DNA of 64,000 nt from Marivita hallyeonensis (GCF_900129875.1 NZ_FQXC01000001.1:620001-684000); one strand, 5' to 3'; counted from the first letter of the stretch, positions 51,355-60,108 are shown. Notes: generated by a model not told the origin, from the letters alone. Made by a program: numbers and translations.

Positions 51355-51798
51355 CTAAAGGTCGACGGGCATCATGGTGCCCATCAGGCAGGCGATGTGA
51401 CGTTCTATGCCATCGGTTTCTGCGTAGACATCGGAGGCGACCACCATCAGGCGGCGCCCCGGTTTAATGACCCGCCCGCGGGCGATCAGGCGATCCCCTT
51501 TCGCCGGCGCCAAAAGGTTGATCTTGATCTCGGCGGTGACGACTTCCTGAGTCTCCGGGATAAGGGTGAGGGCCGCGTAGCCCGCCGCGCTGTCCCCGAT
51601 CGAAAAGGTCAGACCCGCGTGACCAAAGCCCTGTTGCTGGCGCGTTCCGGACAGGATGGGTGCCGCAATCGTGGCGGTGCCATCGCCCGTTTCGACAAGG
51701 GATGCACCCAGCGTCCGCATCATGGATTGGCGGTCGAAGCTCGACTTAATGCGGGGATTGATCGTCATGGCGCACTCTGTGCACGCCGCCGGGATCAT
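51355..51798 (-). CDS. PaaI-type hot-dog thioesterase
   Basis: A 147-residue hot-dog fold thioesterase. GFGHAGLTFSIGDSAAGYAAL, VTAEIKINLLAPAKGDRLIARG and VVASDVYAE are typical of the PaaI group; substrate unknown. The ATG at 51798 overlaps the stop of the phosphoesterase gene as ATGA, which favours it over an internal ATG at 51768. Confidence 0.85.
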   Translation of the reverse strand: MIPAACTECAMTINPRIKSSFDRQSMMRTLGASLVETGDGTATIAAPILSGTRQQQGFGHAGLTFSIGDSAAGYAALTLIPETQEVVTAEIKINLLAPAKGDRLIARGRVIKPGRRLMVVASDVYAETDGIERHIACLMGTMMPVDL

Positions 51799-52475
51799 GG
51801 CAAGGCCGCCTGGCCCGGCATTGGAATTTTGCAGGGCTTCGGGCCAGTCAGAATCGCATGCGCCCCCGACGAAAACAATCCGGACAGCGCCGGATCATGG
51901 GCGTGAAGCCCGCCGGTGAATGCGCCGTAGGCGGGCAGGATCAGACGCCTTTGGTCGAAGAGGAAACAGGGCCGGGTGAGAAGTCGGCCCCGCAATGGCA
52001 CGGATGCCTTCGGGTGGTAATGGCCCGTGACTTCGCCCGGCATGGCGTCAGGTTCGGCAATATGGAGAAACCGCAATGGCCCGACCACCATGGCACGCCG
52101 GTGTGCGCCGCCGAGGGACACCGGGCCGGGGTCGTGATTGCCCTCGATCCAGTACCAGTCGCGACCGGCTTGCAGGGCGGACAGCGTGAGAAGGTCCTCT
52201 TGCGGAAGCATGTCCTGCATCTGAGGCGCATCGAAACTGTCGCCAAGGCAGATCACGGTCTTCGCACCGGTGCGGTCCAGGTCAGTGGCAAGACGATCCA
52301 ACGTCTCGCGCGTCTCATAGGGCGGCAGTTGCGCCCCGCCGAAGCGCGCGGCACGCGCGGATTTTCCGAGATGCAGATCGGAGACCACAAGCAAGCTACG
52401 CACAGGCCAGAAGAGCGCGCCGGAGGGCAGCGCGTGAAGTGTTTCGGACTGAAACTCGAAAGCGAAGTCGTTCAT
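51795..52475 (-). CDS. PdeM-like metallophosphoesterase (ligase-associated repair endonuclease family)
   Basis: A 226-residue calcineurin-like phosphoesterase starting MNDFAFEFQSETLHALPSGA. Metal-site motifs are VVSDLHLGKS, CLGDSFDAP, IEGNHDPGPV and TGHYHPKA. The layout (short N-terminal strand, VVSDLHLGKSARAARFGG) fits PdeM, a putative DNA end-processing nuclease usually found with a ligase and helicase; those partners are absent here. An alternative ATG lies 10 codons upstream (52505). Confidence 0.85.
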   Translation of the reverse strand: MNDFAFEFQSETLHALPSGALFWPVRSLLVVSDLHLGKSARAARFGGAQLPPYETRETLDRLATDLDRTGAKTVICLGDSFDAPQMQDMLPQEDLLTLSALQAGRDWYWIEGNHDPGPVSLGGAHRRAMVVGPLRFLHIAEPDAMPGEVTGHYHPKASVPLRGRLLTRPCFLFDQRRLILPAYGAFTGGLHAHDPALSGLFSSGAHAILTGPKPCKIPMPGQAALP

Positions 52476-52525
52476 GCTTTGTTCATGGCGCGCCAGCGCG
52501 GGCATTGCAAGAGGCGACGCGACGC

Positions 52526-53512
52526 CTAGAGCATCGCCGGGACGACCTGATCGGGTGGGCGGTGACCGTCGGCAAAGGTCTTGACGTTGATGATGACCTT
52601 CTCGCCCATCTCCATCCGGCCTTCCTGTGTGGCAGACCCCATATGCGGCAGCATGACCACGTTTGGCATATCGCGCAGCTCGGGATTGCCGCGATGGCCG
52701 TGTTCGTAGACGTCGAGTCCCGCCCCGGCCAGTTCCCCTGCCTTGAGCATCCGGGTCAGGGCGTTCTCGTCAATCACCTCGCCACGCGAGGTGTTCACGA
52801 TCACTGCGCTGGGTTTGAGAAGCTTCAGGCGCCGGGCATTGAGCAGGTGGAAGGTCGATGGCGTGTGCGGACAATTGACGGACAGGATGTCCATGCGCGC
52901 GACCATCTGGTCGAGGCTTTCCCAATAGGTCGCATCGAGATCGGCCTCGATCTCGGACCGCAGGCGACGGCGGTTGTGGTAGTGGATCTGCATGCCAAAC
53001 GCTTTTGCGCGGCGAGCTACGGCTTGACCGATGCGACCCATTCCAAGGATTCCAAGACGGCGCCCGCCCAGTCGGCCCCCGAGAAGCGCATTGGGCGCCC
53101 AGCCTTCCCATTCGCCCTTTTGCATGATGCTCAGGCCTTCCTGAATCCGACGCGTCACGCCCAACATCAGGGCCAGGACCATGTCCGCCGTATCTTCGGT
53201 CACCACGCCCGGCGTGTTCGAGACCAGAATGCCCCGGCTGCGCGCGGTATCGACGTCGATGTGATCCACGCCCGCACCGAAATTCGCAATCAGGCGCAGG
53301 TTCTCTCCGGCCTGTCCGATGAGGCCCGCGTCGATCCGGTCGGTCAGCGTTGGAACAAGGACATCCGCGCTCTTCACCGCTGCCACCAGTTCGTCCTGCG
53401 TCATCGGTGCATCGGTGTCGCGCAGCGAGACATCGAACAGCTCTTTCAAGCGTGTTTCGACGGCATCCGGCAAGCGTCGCGTGACAACAACACTCAGACG
53501 TTTTGATGGCAT
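52526..53512 (-). CDS. D-2-hydroxyacid dehydrogenase (glyoxylate reductase-like)
   Basis: NAD(P)-dependent enzyme of 328 aa, family of GyaR/GhrA. NAD motif LGILGMGRIGQAVARRAKAF; catalytic Arg in NTSRGEVIDE, Glu in the RGNPEL segment and His in MLPHMGSATQE. Substrate is probably glyoxylate or hydroxypyruvate. Divergent from the SH3 protein gene across 117 bp. Confidence 0.92.
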   Translation of the reverse strand: MPSKRLSVVVTRRLPDAVETRLKELFDVSLRDTDAPMTQDELVAAVKSADVLVPTLTDRIDAGLIGQAGENLRLIANFGAGVDHIDVDTARSRGILVSNTPGVVTEDTADMVLALMLGVTRRIQEGLSIMQKGEWEGWAPNALLGGRLGGRRLGILGMGRIGQAVARRAKAFGMQIHYHNRRRLRSEIEADLDATYWESLDQMVARMDILSVNCPHTPSTFHLLNARRLKLLKPSAVIVNTSRGEVIDENALTRMLKAGELAGAGLDVYEHGHRGNPELRDMPNVVMLPHMGSATQEGRMEMGEKVIINVKTFADGHRPPDQVVPAML

Positions 53513-53629
53513 GCGATAACTCCCCTACTTTCGCGTCGCGCTTGGTTTTGGCAGAGTGTCGCAAAGGCACGGCAGGCACAAGAACCTGCCGACAAAAAGC
53601 AAATAACCGAGCAATTTGAGGCGCATTCC

Positions 53630-54151
53630 ATGATTGGGTTGTCTGTAAAGACGTTGACGGGCGGGCTTCTGTCAGCCGCGCTTGGTCTGAGCCTGCTTTG
53701 GCCGACCGATCTTTCGGCGGGAGACCGCGGATCGGTGACCAATTTGCCGCTCCCGCGTTTCGTGTCGATGAAAGCCGCGGAGGGTAATGTGCGGCGCGGT
53801 CCGTCGCTGTCGCACCGGATCGACTGGGTCTACAAGCGTCGAAACATGCCGTTGCAGATCACGGCGGAGCACGGCCATTGGCGACGTGTTCAAGATCGGG
53901 ATGGGGCCGGGGGCTGGGTGCACTATGCGCTGCTGTCCGGCGTGCGGACGGCCCTTGTCGAGGTCGACACGCTGAACCTGTACGCCAAGCCGGATTCGAC
54001 ATCTCAGGTCAACGCACAGCTCAAGCTTGGCGTCGTCGCCGAAGTGCGCAAATGCGACGTGAACTGGTGTGAACTGTCTGCCGGTGGTTATCGCGGTTGG
54101 GCGCGCAAAGGCACGTATTGGGGTGTGAAGCCGGGCGAAGTGTTCGACTGA
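53630..54151 (+). CDS. Secreted bacterial SH3-domain protein
   Basis: A 173-residue exported protein with signal peptide MIGLSVKTLTGGLLSAALGL and cleavage near LSA-GD. Two SH3b-type repeats follow: GNVRRGPSLSHRIDWVYKRR with HWRRVQDRDGAGGWVH, then TLNLYAKPDSTSQVNAQLK with WCELSAGGYRGWARK. Probably binds peptidoglycan or another wall component. Convergent with the Hint protein gene. Confidence 0.88.
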   Translation: MIGLSVKTLTGGLLSAALGLSLLWPTDLSAGDRGSVTNLPLPRFVSMKAAEGNVRRGPSLSHRIDWVYKRRNMPLQITAEHGHWRRVQDRDGAGGWVHYALLSGVRTALVEVDTLNLYAKPDSTSQVNAQLKLGVVAEVRKCDVNWCELSAGGYRGWARKGTYWGVKPGEVFD

Positions 54152-54166
54152 CGCTGGTGCGCAGCG

Positions 54167-55231
54167 TCAGGCAGCTTCGTGCAAAAGGATCGCGGCCTCA
54201 GAGGCAGACAGGTTCCGACGCGCATAGCTCCCGTAGCTTTGCGGGTTGTTCTCCACCGACGGCAGCATCTCGGACAAGCGCGACCGGTCATGCGCGTCGA
54301 GCGTAGAAAGCGCGGCGTTGGCCGGGTGAAAGCTTTCCGACTCAACGCCGTTTGCAAAGACGATCTCGTGCTGCGGCAAAAGCATGTGCACGTAGGTGAC
54401 TTCCCGGACCGACAGGTCCACGGACACCTTGTCATGGTCGACAAGGTCGCGTGCCGCGACGAGGACTTCGGGTGAATTGAACAGATCAAGCGCGACGCGT
54501 CCTTTCACCAGCATCCGGTGTTCGGGCGAGACCAGAAGGTCCTCGTCCGGCTCATCAAGGCCGAAGATACCGGCGCGAATGCGGATCGGGCGGAGTTTCG
54601 GCATCGCGAACAGGCGCGCCCCGCTCATCCGGCGGGCCCCCATCCACTGGATCTCTTGCTGGCCGTTGTCCTTGGTCTGTACGTAATCACCCTCGCGCAA
54701 CTCTTCGATCCGTTTGACCCCTTGCGGTGTGAGGATCTGGGTCCCGGGCGTGAAGCAGATGACCGCGCCGTTGTTTTCGGCATCCGTTTGCGTGACCTGG
54801 TTGGACAGCGTCGTGTGCACGACCCACAGGTCGTGATCGCGCGGTGGAACATTGTTGAGGAACATCAACAGCGGCGGTGTGCGCGGACAGGAATCGATCA
54901 GCGTGACCGTATAGGTCTGGCCGCCATCGGTCAGGACAAAACATTTGTCCGCGATTGGAAAGTCTGGCGTCAGGATGCTTGCCGTGCCAGCCTCATCGAG
55001 CGCTTCGCCAACCAACCGGCGCACCATACGTGCTGCGCTTTTTCGCCGTTCCGCTTCGCCTTCCGCTTCCTCTAATCTCAAAAGATCGTTCGGGCCGTCC
55101 ACCCGTACCGCCTCTCCGGTCCAACTCCATGCGGCGCCAACTTTCAGGAACTCGGTCGGAGCCGCCTGAAGCGTGTCGATGGTTGTCTGCGACCAGGAGA
55201 TGACGAACGTGCCATTGTAAGCCGTTCCCAT
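54167..55231 (-). CDS. Hint (hedgehog/intein) domain protein
   Basis: A 354-residue protein starting MGTAYNGTFVISWSQTTIDT. The Hint domain starts about residue 157 with the nucleophile Cys in VICFTPGTQILTPQGVKRIE, followed by LREGDYVQTKDNGQQEIQW, the block-B-like SPEHRMLV and the C-terminal block EIVFANGVESESFHP. It stops without a C-extein Cys/Ser/Thr, so splicing is unlikely; self-cleavage after the N-terminal 156-residue part is possible. The N-terminal part is unrecognised. Such proteins are common in Rhodobacterales; role unknown. Confidence 0.85.
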   Translation of the reverse strand: MGTAYNGTFVISWSQTTIDTLQAAPTEFLKVGAAWSWTGEAVRVDGPNDLLRLEEAEGEAERRKSAARMVRRLVGEALDEAGTASILTPDFPIADKCFVLTDGGQTYTVTLIDSCPRTPPLLMFLNNVPPRDHDLWVVHTTLSNQVTQTDAENNGAVICFTPGTQILTPQGVKRIEELREGDYVQTKDNGQQEIQWMGARRMSGARLFAMPKLRPIRIRAGIFGLDEPDEDLLVSPEHRMLVKGRVALDLFNSPEVLVAARDLVDHDKVSVDLSVREVTYVHMLLPQHEIVFANGVESESFHPANAALSTLDAHDRSRLSEMLPSVENNPQSYGSYARRNLSASEAAILLHEAA

Positions 55232-55270
55232 TTTCCCGCGTGCCTGCTCTTATTGTTTTTTGTCACGGTA

Positions 55271-55289
55271 CCCGAGGTCGGGCGTTTTT
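55271..55289 (+). terminator. Orphan plus-strand hairpin with T-run, upstream of Hint gene
   Basis: CCCGA-GG-TCGGG, then CG and TTTTT. The orientation is plus, but the flanking genes (Hint and soxT) are both on the minus strand. It could end an antisense or small RNA from the Hint gene 5' region, or be chance; the stem is only five base pairs. Confidence 0.25.
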
Positions 55290-55374
55290 GCAGGCGAAAT
55301 TCCGCTCGACTGAATCGGCGTACCAAAAATGCAGCCAAGCGTGATTCTTTCGCAACGGTTGCCCTTAAGATGCC

Positions 55375-56436
55375 TTATTCTGCGGGGCGGAATCCGACGA
55401 TCAATTGCCGGAGGCCAAAGGCCGCGCCCGCGAAGATGCTCGCGAAGGTCACCGGTGCGCTGTAGGCCAGCGTGGAGAACGCGCTGATGCCCTGACCGAC
55501 GGTGCAACCCATTGCCACCACCGCGCCCGCACCCATGAGCGCTGCGCCGAAGATCTGCCGCCGCAATTCGCGCGGGTCTTCACAGGCTTCCCACCGGAAA
55601 TGCCCTTTGATGAGGGATCCGATAAACGCGCCAAGCCAGACACCCGCGATGGATCCGACGGCAAAGCTGATGGGGCGTGCGGAGCCAGTCATCCACCACA
55701 GAATGGACTCGCCGAGCGGTGCCGCAAAACTGTGGGAGACCACCGCGATATCGTCGAACCCGGTGCGGGCCACCCATGCGGTACCGGCCCATCCGCTGAT
55801 CACGGCTAGTCCGACGACAACCGCCCAAAACACATTCTTGGGGCTGGTCCAGACGTCCTTGGATTTGGCCGACAGGGCGAAGATTACGAGGCCAATCGCC
55901 ATACCAATCCCGTGCGTTGAAAGGCCAGTCACGTTCGAGGCAAGATGCGCAAACCCGGGAGGCGCTGCGCCCGGCAAAAGTTCTGTCTGCGGGAAAAGGG
56001 CCGCGCGGATTGGCGCAAGCGGGCCGCTCAGGACGACGTATGTGGCAACCCCCATGACAAGGACAATGACAAAGCTGCGCAGGTCGCCGCCACCCAGACG
56101 CGCAATCGCGCCGTAGCCGCAGTTGCCCGCCAGCGCCATGCCGTATCCGAAGGTCAGCCCACCGATCACTGACGCCCAAGGCAACCATTGAACGGACAGA
56201 TAGGCGCTACTTTCAGCCTCGAAACCGCCCGAGGCGATGAGGGCGAAACTGCCGAAAATCGCGGTGCCAATGGCCATACCCCACATGCGCAGACGTGTGT
56301 CGGACCCGCCGTATAGAATGTCTTCGATGGCCCCGAGCGTGCAAAACCGGCCAAGCCGTGCCGCCAGCCCAAGCAACACACCGCCGAATAGGCCAACGCA
56401 GGCCACCAATGTGGCCTCTGGAACAGTCTCCAGCAT
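55375..56436 (-). CDS. soxT: SoxT-like YeeE/YedE sulfur transporter
   Basis: A 353-residue polytopic membrane protein of the YeeE/YedE (DUF395) family, starting MLETVPEATLVACVGLFGGV. Around nine to ten hydrophobic segments with Cys-bearing motifs RFCTLGAIED, LAGNCGYGAIARLGGG and VAMGCTVGQGIS; such Cys relay thiosulfate or sulfide sulfur in the E. coli homologue TsuA. Next to soxR, in the place called soxT in other alphaproteobacteria. The start at 56436 has AGGA nine bases upstream. Confidence 0.88.
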   Translation of the reverse strand: MLETVPEATLVACVGLFGGVLLGLAARLGRFCTLGAIEDILYGGSDTRLRMWGMAIGTAIFGSFALIASGGFEAESSAYLSVQWLPWASVIGGLTFGYGMALAGNCGYGAIARLGGGDLRSFVIVLVMGVATYVVLSGPLAPIRAALFPQTELLPGAAPPGFAHLASNVTGLSTHGIGMAIGLVIFALSAKSKDVWTSPKNVFWAVVVGLAVISGWAGTAWVARTGFDDIAVVSHSFAAPLGESILWWMTGSARPISFAVGSIAGVWLGAFIGSLIKGHFRWEACEDPRELRRQIFGAALMGAGAVVAMGCTVGQGISAFSTLAYSAPVTFASIFAGAAFGLRQLIVGFRPAE

Positions 56437-56518
56437 TTTCGCTGTCCTCCCCAGACAGGCTCCCACCAGCAGTATGCAGCTGGGTCAGAAACGACTCAAT
56501 ACGGAAGTACTGTCGCGG

Positions 56519-56854
56519 TCAGTCGTCCTGGCAAAAGAGTTCGTAGACGCATTCCAGCATCTTGCGGGGACGATCGTCGGCGAGCCGGTAGTAGATGGTC
56601 TTGCCCTCGCGGCGCGGGATGACCAGCCCTTCGAGGCGAAGGCGTGACAATTGCTGCGACACGGCGGCCTGCCGCGCGGCAAGAAGCTCTTCAAGCTCTG
56701 TCACCGATTTCTCACCCGTCACCAGATGACAGAGAATCATCAGTCGGCCTTCGTGACTGATCGCTTTGAGAAAGTTCGATGCCGTGGCCGCCTTGTCGGC
56801 GATCCGATCAAGTTCATCGTCATTCAGGTCAGGGCTGAGTTGCGGAAGTGCCAT
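56519..56854 (-). CDS. soxR: Sox operon repressor SoxR (ArsR family)
   Basis: A 111-residue winged-helix repressor starting MALPQLSPDLNDDELDRIAD. HTH region EKSVTELEELLAARQAAVSQQLSRL and wing RREGKTIYYRL. Three Cys: MILCHLV in helix 3 and ECVYELFCQ near the C-terminus. In Paracoccus SoxR represses sox genes and is inactivated by persulfide formation on Cys. Follows soxS by nine bases. Not related to the redox sensor SoxR of enteric bacteria. Confidence 0.93.
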   Translation of the reverse strand: MALPQLSPDLNDDELDRIADKAATASNFLKAISHEGRLMILCHLVTGEKSVTELEELLAARQAAVSQQLSRLRLEGLVIPRREGKTIYYRLADDRPRKMLECVYELFCQDD

Positions 56855-56863
56855 GACGTGCCT

Positions 56864-57268
56864 TTAGTTCTGGACCGTTTCGGCCGGTTTTTGGGACGCG
56901 AAGTCCGTGTTTTCGGTCAAGAGCCGCGTCAGCAGCGGCCAAAAGAAATCTTCTCCGGGGTATCCATCAAGCCGGGCAAGCTCTGTGCCATCCTCGATGA
57001 GGATGAAGGTCGGCGTAAAGGTCACGCGGCGCGCATAGGATACACCATCTGGGGGTCCCTCCCGCAAGTCCGCGCGCAGAAGCGGTGCGAACTGACCTTC
57101 TGCCGTCTTGGGATAGGCTGGGCCGATCTCGGCCTCCCAGCGTTCGCAGTAGATGCAACCCGGTTGATCGACCATGATCAGCTGCGGTTCGGCCACAGCA
57201 TGATCTGTACCAGCTGCAAGCACCGATACCGAGGCGGCGAATATCAGGGGTTTCAACAGGTGCATCAT
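56864..57268 (-). CDS. soxS: Periplasmic thioredoxin SoxS
   Basis: A 134-residue exported thioredoxin-like protein. Signal peptide MHLLKPLIFAASVSVLAAGT, active site CIYC in DQPGCIYCERWEAEIGPAYP, cis-Pro TFTPTFILIED. In Paracoccus SoxS keeps SoxYZ active. The start is 57268 or the adjacent ATG at 57265. Divergent from soxV, 69 bp apart, with a candidate SoxR site between. Confidence 0.93.
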   Translation of the reverse strand: MMHLLKPLIFAASVSVLAAGTDHAVAEPQLIMVDQPGCIYCERWEAEIGPAYPKTAEGQFAPLLRADLREGPPDGVSYARRVTFTPTFILIEDGTELARLDGYPGEDFFWPLLTRLLTENTDFASQKPAETVQN

Positions 57269-57304
57269 ACTTCAATTGACTGGGTCTGAACAAAACACCT
57301 AATC

Positions 57305-57323
57305 TGAATATGTGAATAATTCA
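57305..57323. promoter_or_regulatory. Candidate SoxR operator in soxS-soxV intergenic region
   Basis: TGAAT-N9-ATTCA inverted repeat, containing an inner TGAATAATTCA and the heptamer TGTGAAT at 57311-57317. It lies 14 bp before the soxV start. The Paracoccus SoxR repressor is known to bind the soxS-soxV and soxW-soxX regions; assignment here is by position and shared motif. Confidence 0.62.
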
Positions 57324-57337
57324 AGGAATCTCGCCCC

Positions 57338-58075
57338 GTGTTCGATATTTCATTTGCAGGTGCGGCTTTAGCGGGTGTTCTGAGTTTCTTTACGCCCTGC
57401 ATCCTCCCGATGGTGCCGTTTTACCTGTGCTATATGGCGGGAATATCGATGAACGAATTGCGCGGGGACGAAGACGTGCCCCGTGGAATCGCCTGGAATC
57501 TGGTGCTGTCGGCCTGTCTTTTCGCGCTCGGCGTGACGACGATCTTCGTCCTGCTGGGCATGGGCGCTACGGCTGTGGGTCAGGCGTTTGCCGACTATCG
57601 CGAACCGCTGCGCTACATCGCGGCGGCGGTGCTGGCAGTCTTCGGACTGCATTTTCTGGGCGTGATCCGGGTTCCGATCCTGTATCGCGAAGCGCGCGTT
57701 GAAAGCAGTACCGAGCCGACGACATGGCTTGGCGCCTATGTCATGGGGCTTGCCTTCGGGTTCGGCTGGACGCCGTGCGTCGGCCCGGCGCTGGCGTCGA
57801 TCCTGATGATCGCGGGTGGCATGGGCGACGTGGTGCAGGGCGGGCTGCTCTTGCTGGTGTACGGGCTTGGCATGACTTTGCCCTTTGTCATCGCGGCGCT
57901 GTTTTCGGGACCTTTTCTGCGCTGGACGGCGCGACACCGTGATAAGCTGGGCAAGGTGGAAACCGCTATGGGGGCGATGCTGCTTGTGTTTGCGGTGCTG
58001 ATCGCCACCGATAGCGTGATCTGGATCGCGGACGCGATGCTGCGGCTGTTCCCGGGATGGGTCGCCGTAGGCTGA
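57338..58075 (+). CDS. soxV: SoxV, CcdA-like thiol transporter
   Basis: Six-helix membrane protein of 245 aa moving reducing equivalents from cytosol to periplasm. GTG start at 57338. Cys pair for electron transfer lies in SFFTPCILPMVPF and GWTPCVGPAL, each in the Thr-Pro-Cys context of CcdA. Passes electrons to SoxW, which follows directly. Confidence 0.94.
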   Translation: MFDISFAGAALAGVLSFFTPCILPMVPFYLCYMAGISMNELRGDEDVPRGIAWNLVLSACLFALGVTTIFVLLGMGATAVGQAFADYREPLRYIAAAVLAVFGLHFLGVIRVPILYREARVESSTEPTTWLGAYVMGLAFGFGWTPCVGPALASILMIAGGMGDVVQGGLLLLVYGLGMTLPFVIAALFSGPFLRWTARHRDKLGKVETAMGAMLLVFAVLIATDSVIWIADAMLRLFPGWVAVG

Positions 58076-58108
58076 GAATCGCGGGCGAACAACGTAGGAG
58101 GAGAAAAG

Positions 58109-58687
58109 ATGAGACGTTTGATACTGGGCGCCGTGGCGCTGCTCATGGCGGTGCCGGTGGCGGCCGCCGAACTGGGCGATGACGGTCTTCACAAGCAGCC
58201 ATGGATGCGCGACACTTTCAAGGACCTGCGCGAAGACCTCGACGAGGCCAATGCCGAGGGCAAACGACTGGTTCTCTTCTTCGAACAGCGCGGCTGTATC
58301 TATTGCACCAAGATGCATGAAGACGTGTTCTCGGATGCAGGCATCAGCGAGTTCATCGCGGACAACTACTTTGTCGTCCAACTGAACCTGCACGGGGACA
58401 TCGAGGTCACCGATTTCGATGGTGAAACGCTGTCAGAGAAAGACATGGCGCGGAAGTGGCGCGTCATGTTCACACCAAACATCGTCTTCCTGCCGGAAGA
58501 GGTGCTCGAGGACCAGACTGCGCTTGATGCATCCGTCGCGGTGATGCCCGGCGCGTTCGGCAAAGGCACCACGTTGGACATGTTCACATGGGTGGCCGAG
58601 AAGCGCTATCTTCTTGATAACGGAGAGGATTTTCAGCGCTACCATGCCCGGATGATCCAGGAGCGAAACAACGGAAGCTTCGACTGA
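58109..58687 (+). CDS. soxW: Periplasmic thioredoxin SoxW
   Basis: A 192-residue exported thioredoxin starting MRRLILGAVALLMAVPVAAA (cleavage near AAA-EL). Active site CIYC in QRGCIYCTKMHEDVF, cis-Pro in FTPNIVFLPEE. Accepts electrons from SoxV and reduces periplasmic Sox proteins. AGGAGG stands at ideal spacing. Confidence 0.94.
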   Translation: MRRLILGAVALLMAVPVAAAELGDDGLHKQPWMRDTFKDLREDLDEANAEGKRLVLFFEQRGCIYCTKMHEDVFSDAGISEFIADNYFVVQLNLHGDIEVTDFDGETLSEKDMARKWRVMFTPNIVFLPEEVLEDQTALDASVAVMPGAFGKGTTLDMFTWVAEKRYLLDNGEDFQRYHARMIQERNNGSFD

Positions 58688-58708
58688 AACCTGGCGATTA
58701 CAATCATT

Positions 58709-58726
58709 AATTCACTTTTGTGAATT
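58709..58726. promoter_or_regulatory. Candidate SoxR operator in soxW-soxX intergenic region
   Basis: AATTCAC-TTTT-GTGAATT is a perfect 7-4-7 inverted repeat with the heptamer TGTGAAT at 58719-58725. It lies 88 bp before soxX, at the location where SoxR binds in Paracoccus. Confidence 0.68.
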
Positions 58727-58813
58727 TGTTGTTGCATGAATCAACTCCGGTAGCCTACGGTATGCAAAGCCATATGTCAGTCCGGTTCACTGCCGGACGG
58801 TAAGGGAGGGACA

Positions 58814-59293
58814 ATGAAGCTAACAGGACTTACAGCTGTCGTTGCACTTTGTGCAGGCGCGGCTTTTGCGGAACCCATCGCACCCGGCGATGTGCAATAC
58901 TCGGAATACGGCGCGGTTGAGGCGTCTTTGAGCGGCGCAGCCGGCGATCCGGAAAACGGCGCTGCCATCATGGTCAATCGCGGTAAGGGCAACTGCGTTG
59001 CTTGCCACGCGGTGACTGCACTAAGCGATGCGCCGTTCCACGGTGAGGTGGGGCCGACCCTTGATGGTGTCGGTGGTTACCGGAGCGCCGAAGAACTGCG
59101 CGGCATCGTGGCGAACGCTAAGATGACCTTTGAAGGCAGCGTGATGCCGGCCTTCTACAAGACCAGCGGCTTTATTCGACCGGGTGACGGATACACCGGC
59201 AAAGCTGCAAAAGAGGAAGACCTGACGCCCATTCTGACGGCGCAGGAAGTCGAAGATGTCGTGGCGTTTCTGATGACGCTTCAGGACGGCTGA
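58814..59293 (+). CDS. soxX: SoxX, cytochrome c subunit of SoxAX
   Basis: A 159-residue exported monohaem cytochrome c. Signal peptide MKLTGLTAVVALCAGAAFAE; haem site CVACH near residue 61; axial Met in GSVMPAFYKTSG. Pairs with SoxA to attach thiosulfate to SoxY. GGGAGGGAC precedes the start. Confidence 0.96.
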   Translation: MKLTGLTAVVALCAGAAFAEPIAPGDVQYSEYGAVEASLSGAAGDPENGAAIMVNRGKGNCVACHAVTALSDAPFHGEVGPTLDGVGGYRSAEELRGIVANAKMTFEGSVMPAFYKTSGFIRPGDGYTGKAAKEEDLTPILTAQEVEDVVAFLMTLQDG

Positions 59294-59324
59294 AACATCT
59301 CTGATCTGAGTTAGGAGACACGAA

Positions 59325-59741
59325 ATGGAATTTACGAGACGCGAAACCCTGGCCATCGGTGGGGCAGCCGCGCTGACCTTCGTATTGCCGTTCCGCGCCA
59401 ATGCCGCGGTCGAAGATTTGGTGAACGAATTCACCGGCGGGGCTGAACTGGCTGATGCGGGTGTAGAGCTTACGGCGCCCGAAATTGCCGAGAATGGTAA
59501 CACAGTGCCGATCGAAGTGGCGGCCCCCGGCGCTTCGGCCATCATGGTGCTGGCGGCAGGCAATCCGACACCTCCGGTTGCCACGTTCAACTTTGGACCA
59601 CTGGCGGCCTCGCAGGCGGCAAGCACGCGTATTCGCCTTGCTGGCACACAGGATGTGATCGCCATCGCGAAACTTGCTGACGGCAGCTTTGCCCGCAGCG
59701 CCAAGACCGTGAAGGTCACCATCGGCGGCTGCGGCGGCTAA
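59325..59741 (+). CDS. soxY: SoxY, thiosulfate carrier subunit
   Basis: A 138-residue exported protein with a twin-arginine-like start MEFTRRETLAIGGAAALTFV. The C-terminal GGCGG swinging arm bears the Cys that carries sulfur intermediates. Partner SoxZ follows 30 bp on. SoxY carries the Tat signal for the pair. Confidence 0.96.
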   Translation: MEFTRRETLAIGGAAALTFVLPFRANAAVEDLVNEFTGGAELADAGVELTAPEIAENGNTVPIEVAAPGASAIMVLAAGNPTPPVATFNFGPLAASQAASTRIRLAGTQDVIAIAKLADGSFARSAKTVKVTIGGCGG

Positions 59742-59771
59742 GGTCAACATTCAGATTTCAGGAGAGAAAAC

Positions 59772-60101
59772 ATGGCTTCCGGAGTAAAACCCCGCGTCAA
59801 GGTTCCCAAGTCCGCCGCTGCAGGCGACGCGATCACCATCAAGACACTGATCAGCCACCAGATGGAATCGGGTCAGCGTAAGGACAGCGACGGCAACCCG
59901 ATCCCGCGGTCGATCATCAATCGCTTCACATGCGACTTCAACGGTCAGAACGTGATCGACGTGAAGATGGAACCGGCGATTTCGACGAACCCGTACTTTG
60001 AATTCGAAGCGACCGTTCCAGAAGCGGGCGAATACAAGTTCACGTGGTACGACGATGACGGCTCGGTCTACGAAACAAGCAACGCGATCGCCATCGGCTG
60101 A
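59772..60101 (+). CDS. soxZ: SoxZ, sulfur carrier partner
   Basis: A 109-residue immunoglobulin-like protein starting MASGVKPRVKVPKSAAAGDA, with ISHQMESGQRKDSDGNPIPR and FKFTWYDDDG-type end YKFTWYDDDGSVYE. No signal peptide; exported with SoxY. A strong stem-loop follows. Confidence 0.96.
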   Translation: MASGVKPRVKVPKSAAAGDAITIKTLISHQMESGQRKDSDGNPIPRSIINRFTCDFNGQNVIDVKMEPAISTNPYFEFEATVPEAGEYKFTWYDDDGSVYETSNAIAIG

Positions 60102-60108
60102 TCCTGGC

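Noticed and set aside
57272-57279. TCAATTGA palindrome by the soxS start as an additional SoxR site
   Set aside because: Only eight bases and lacks the TGTGAAT heptamer found at the other three candidate sites.
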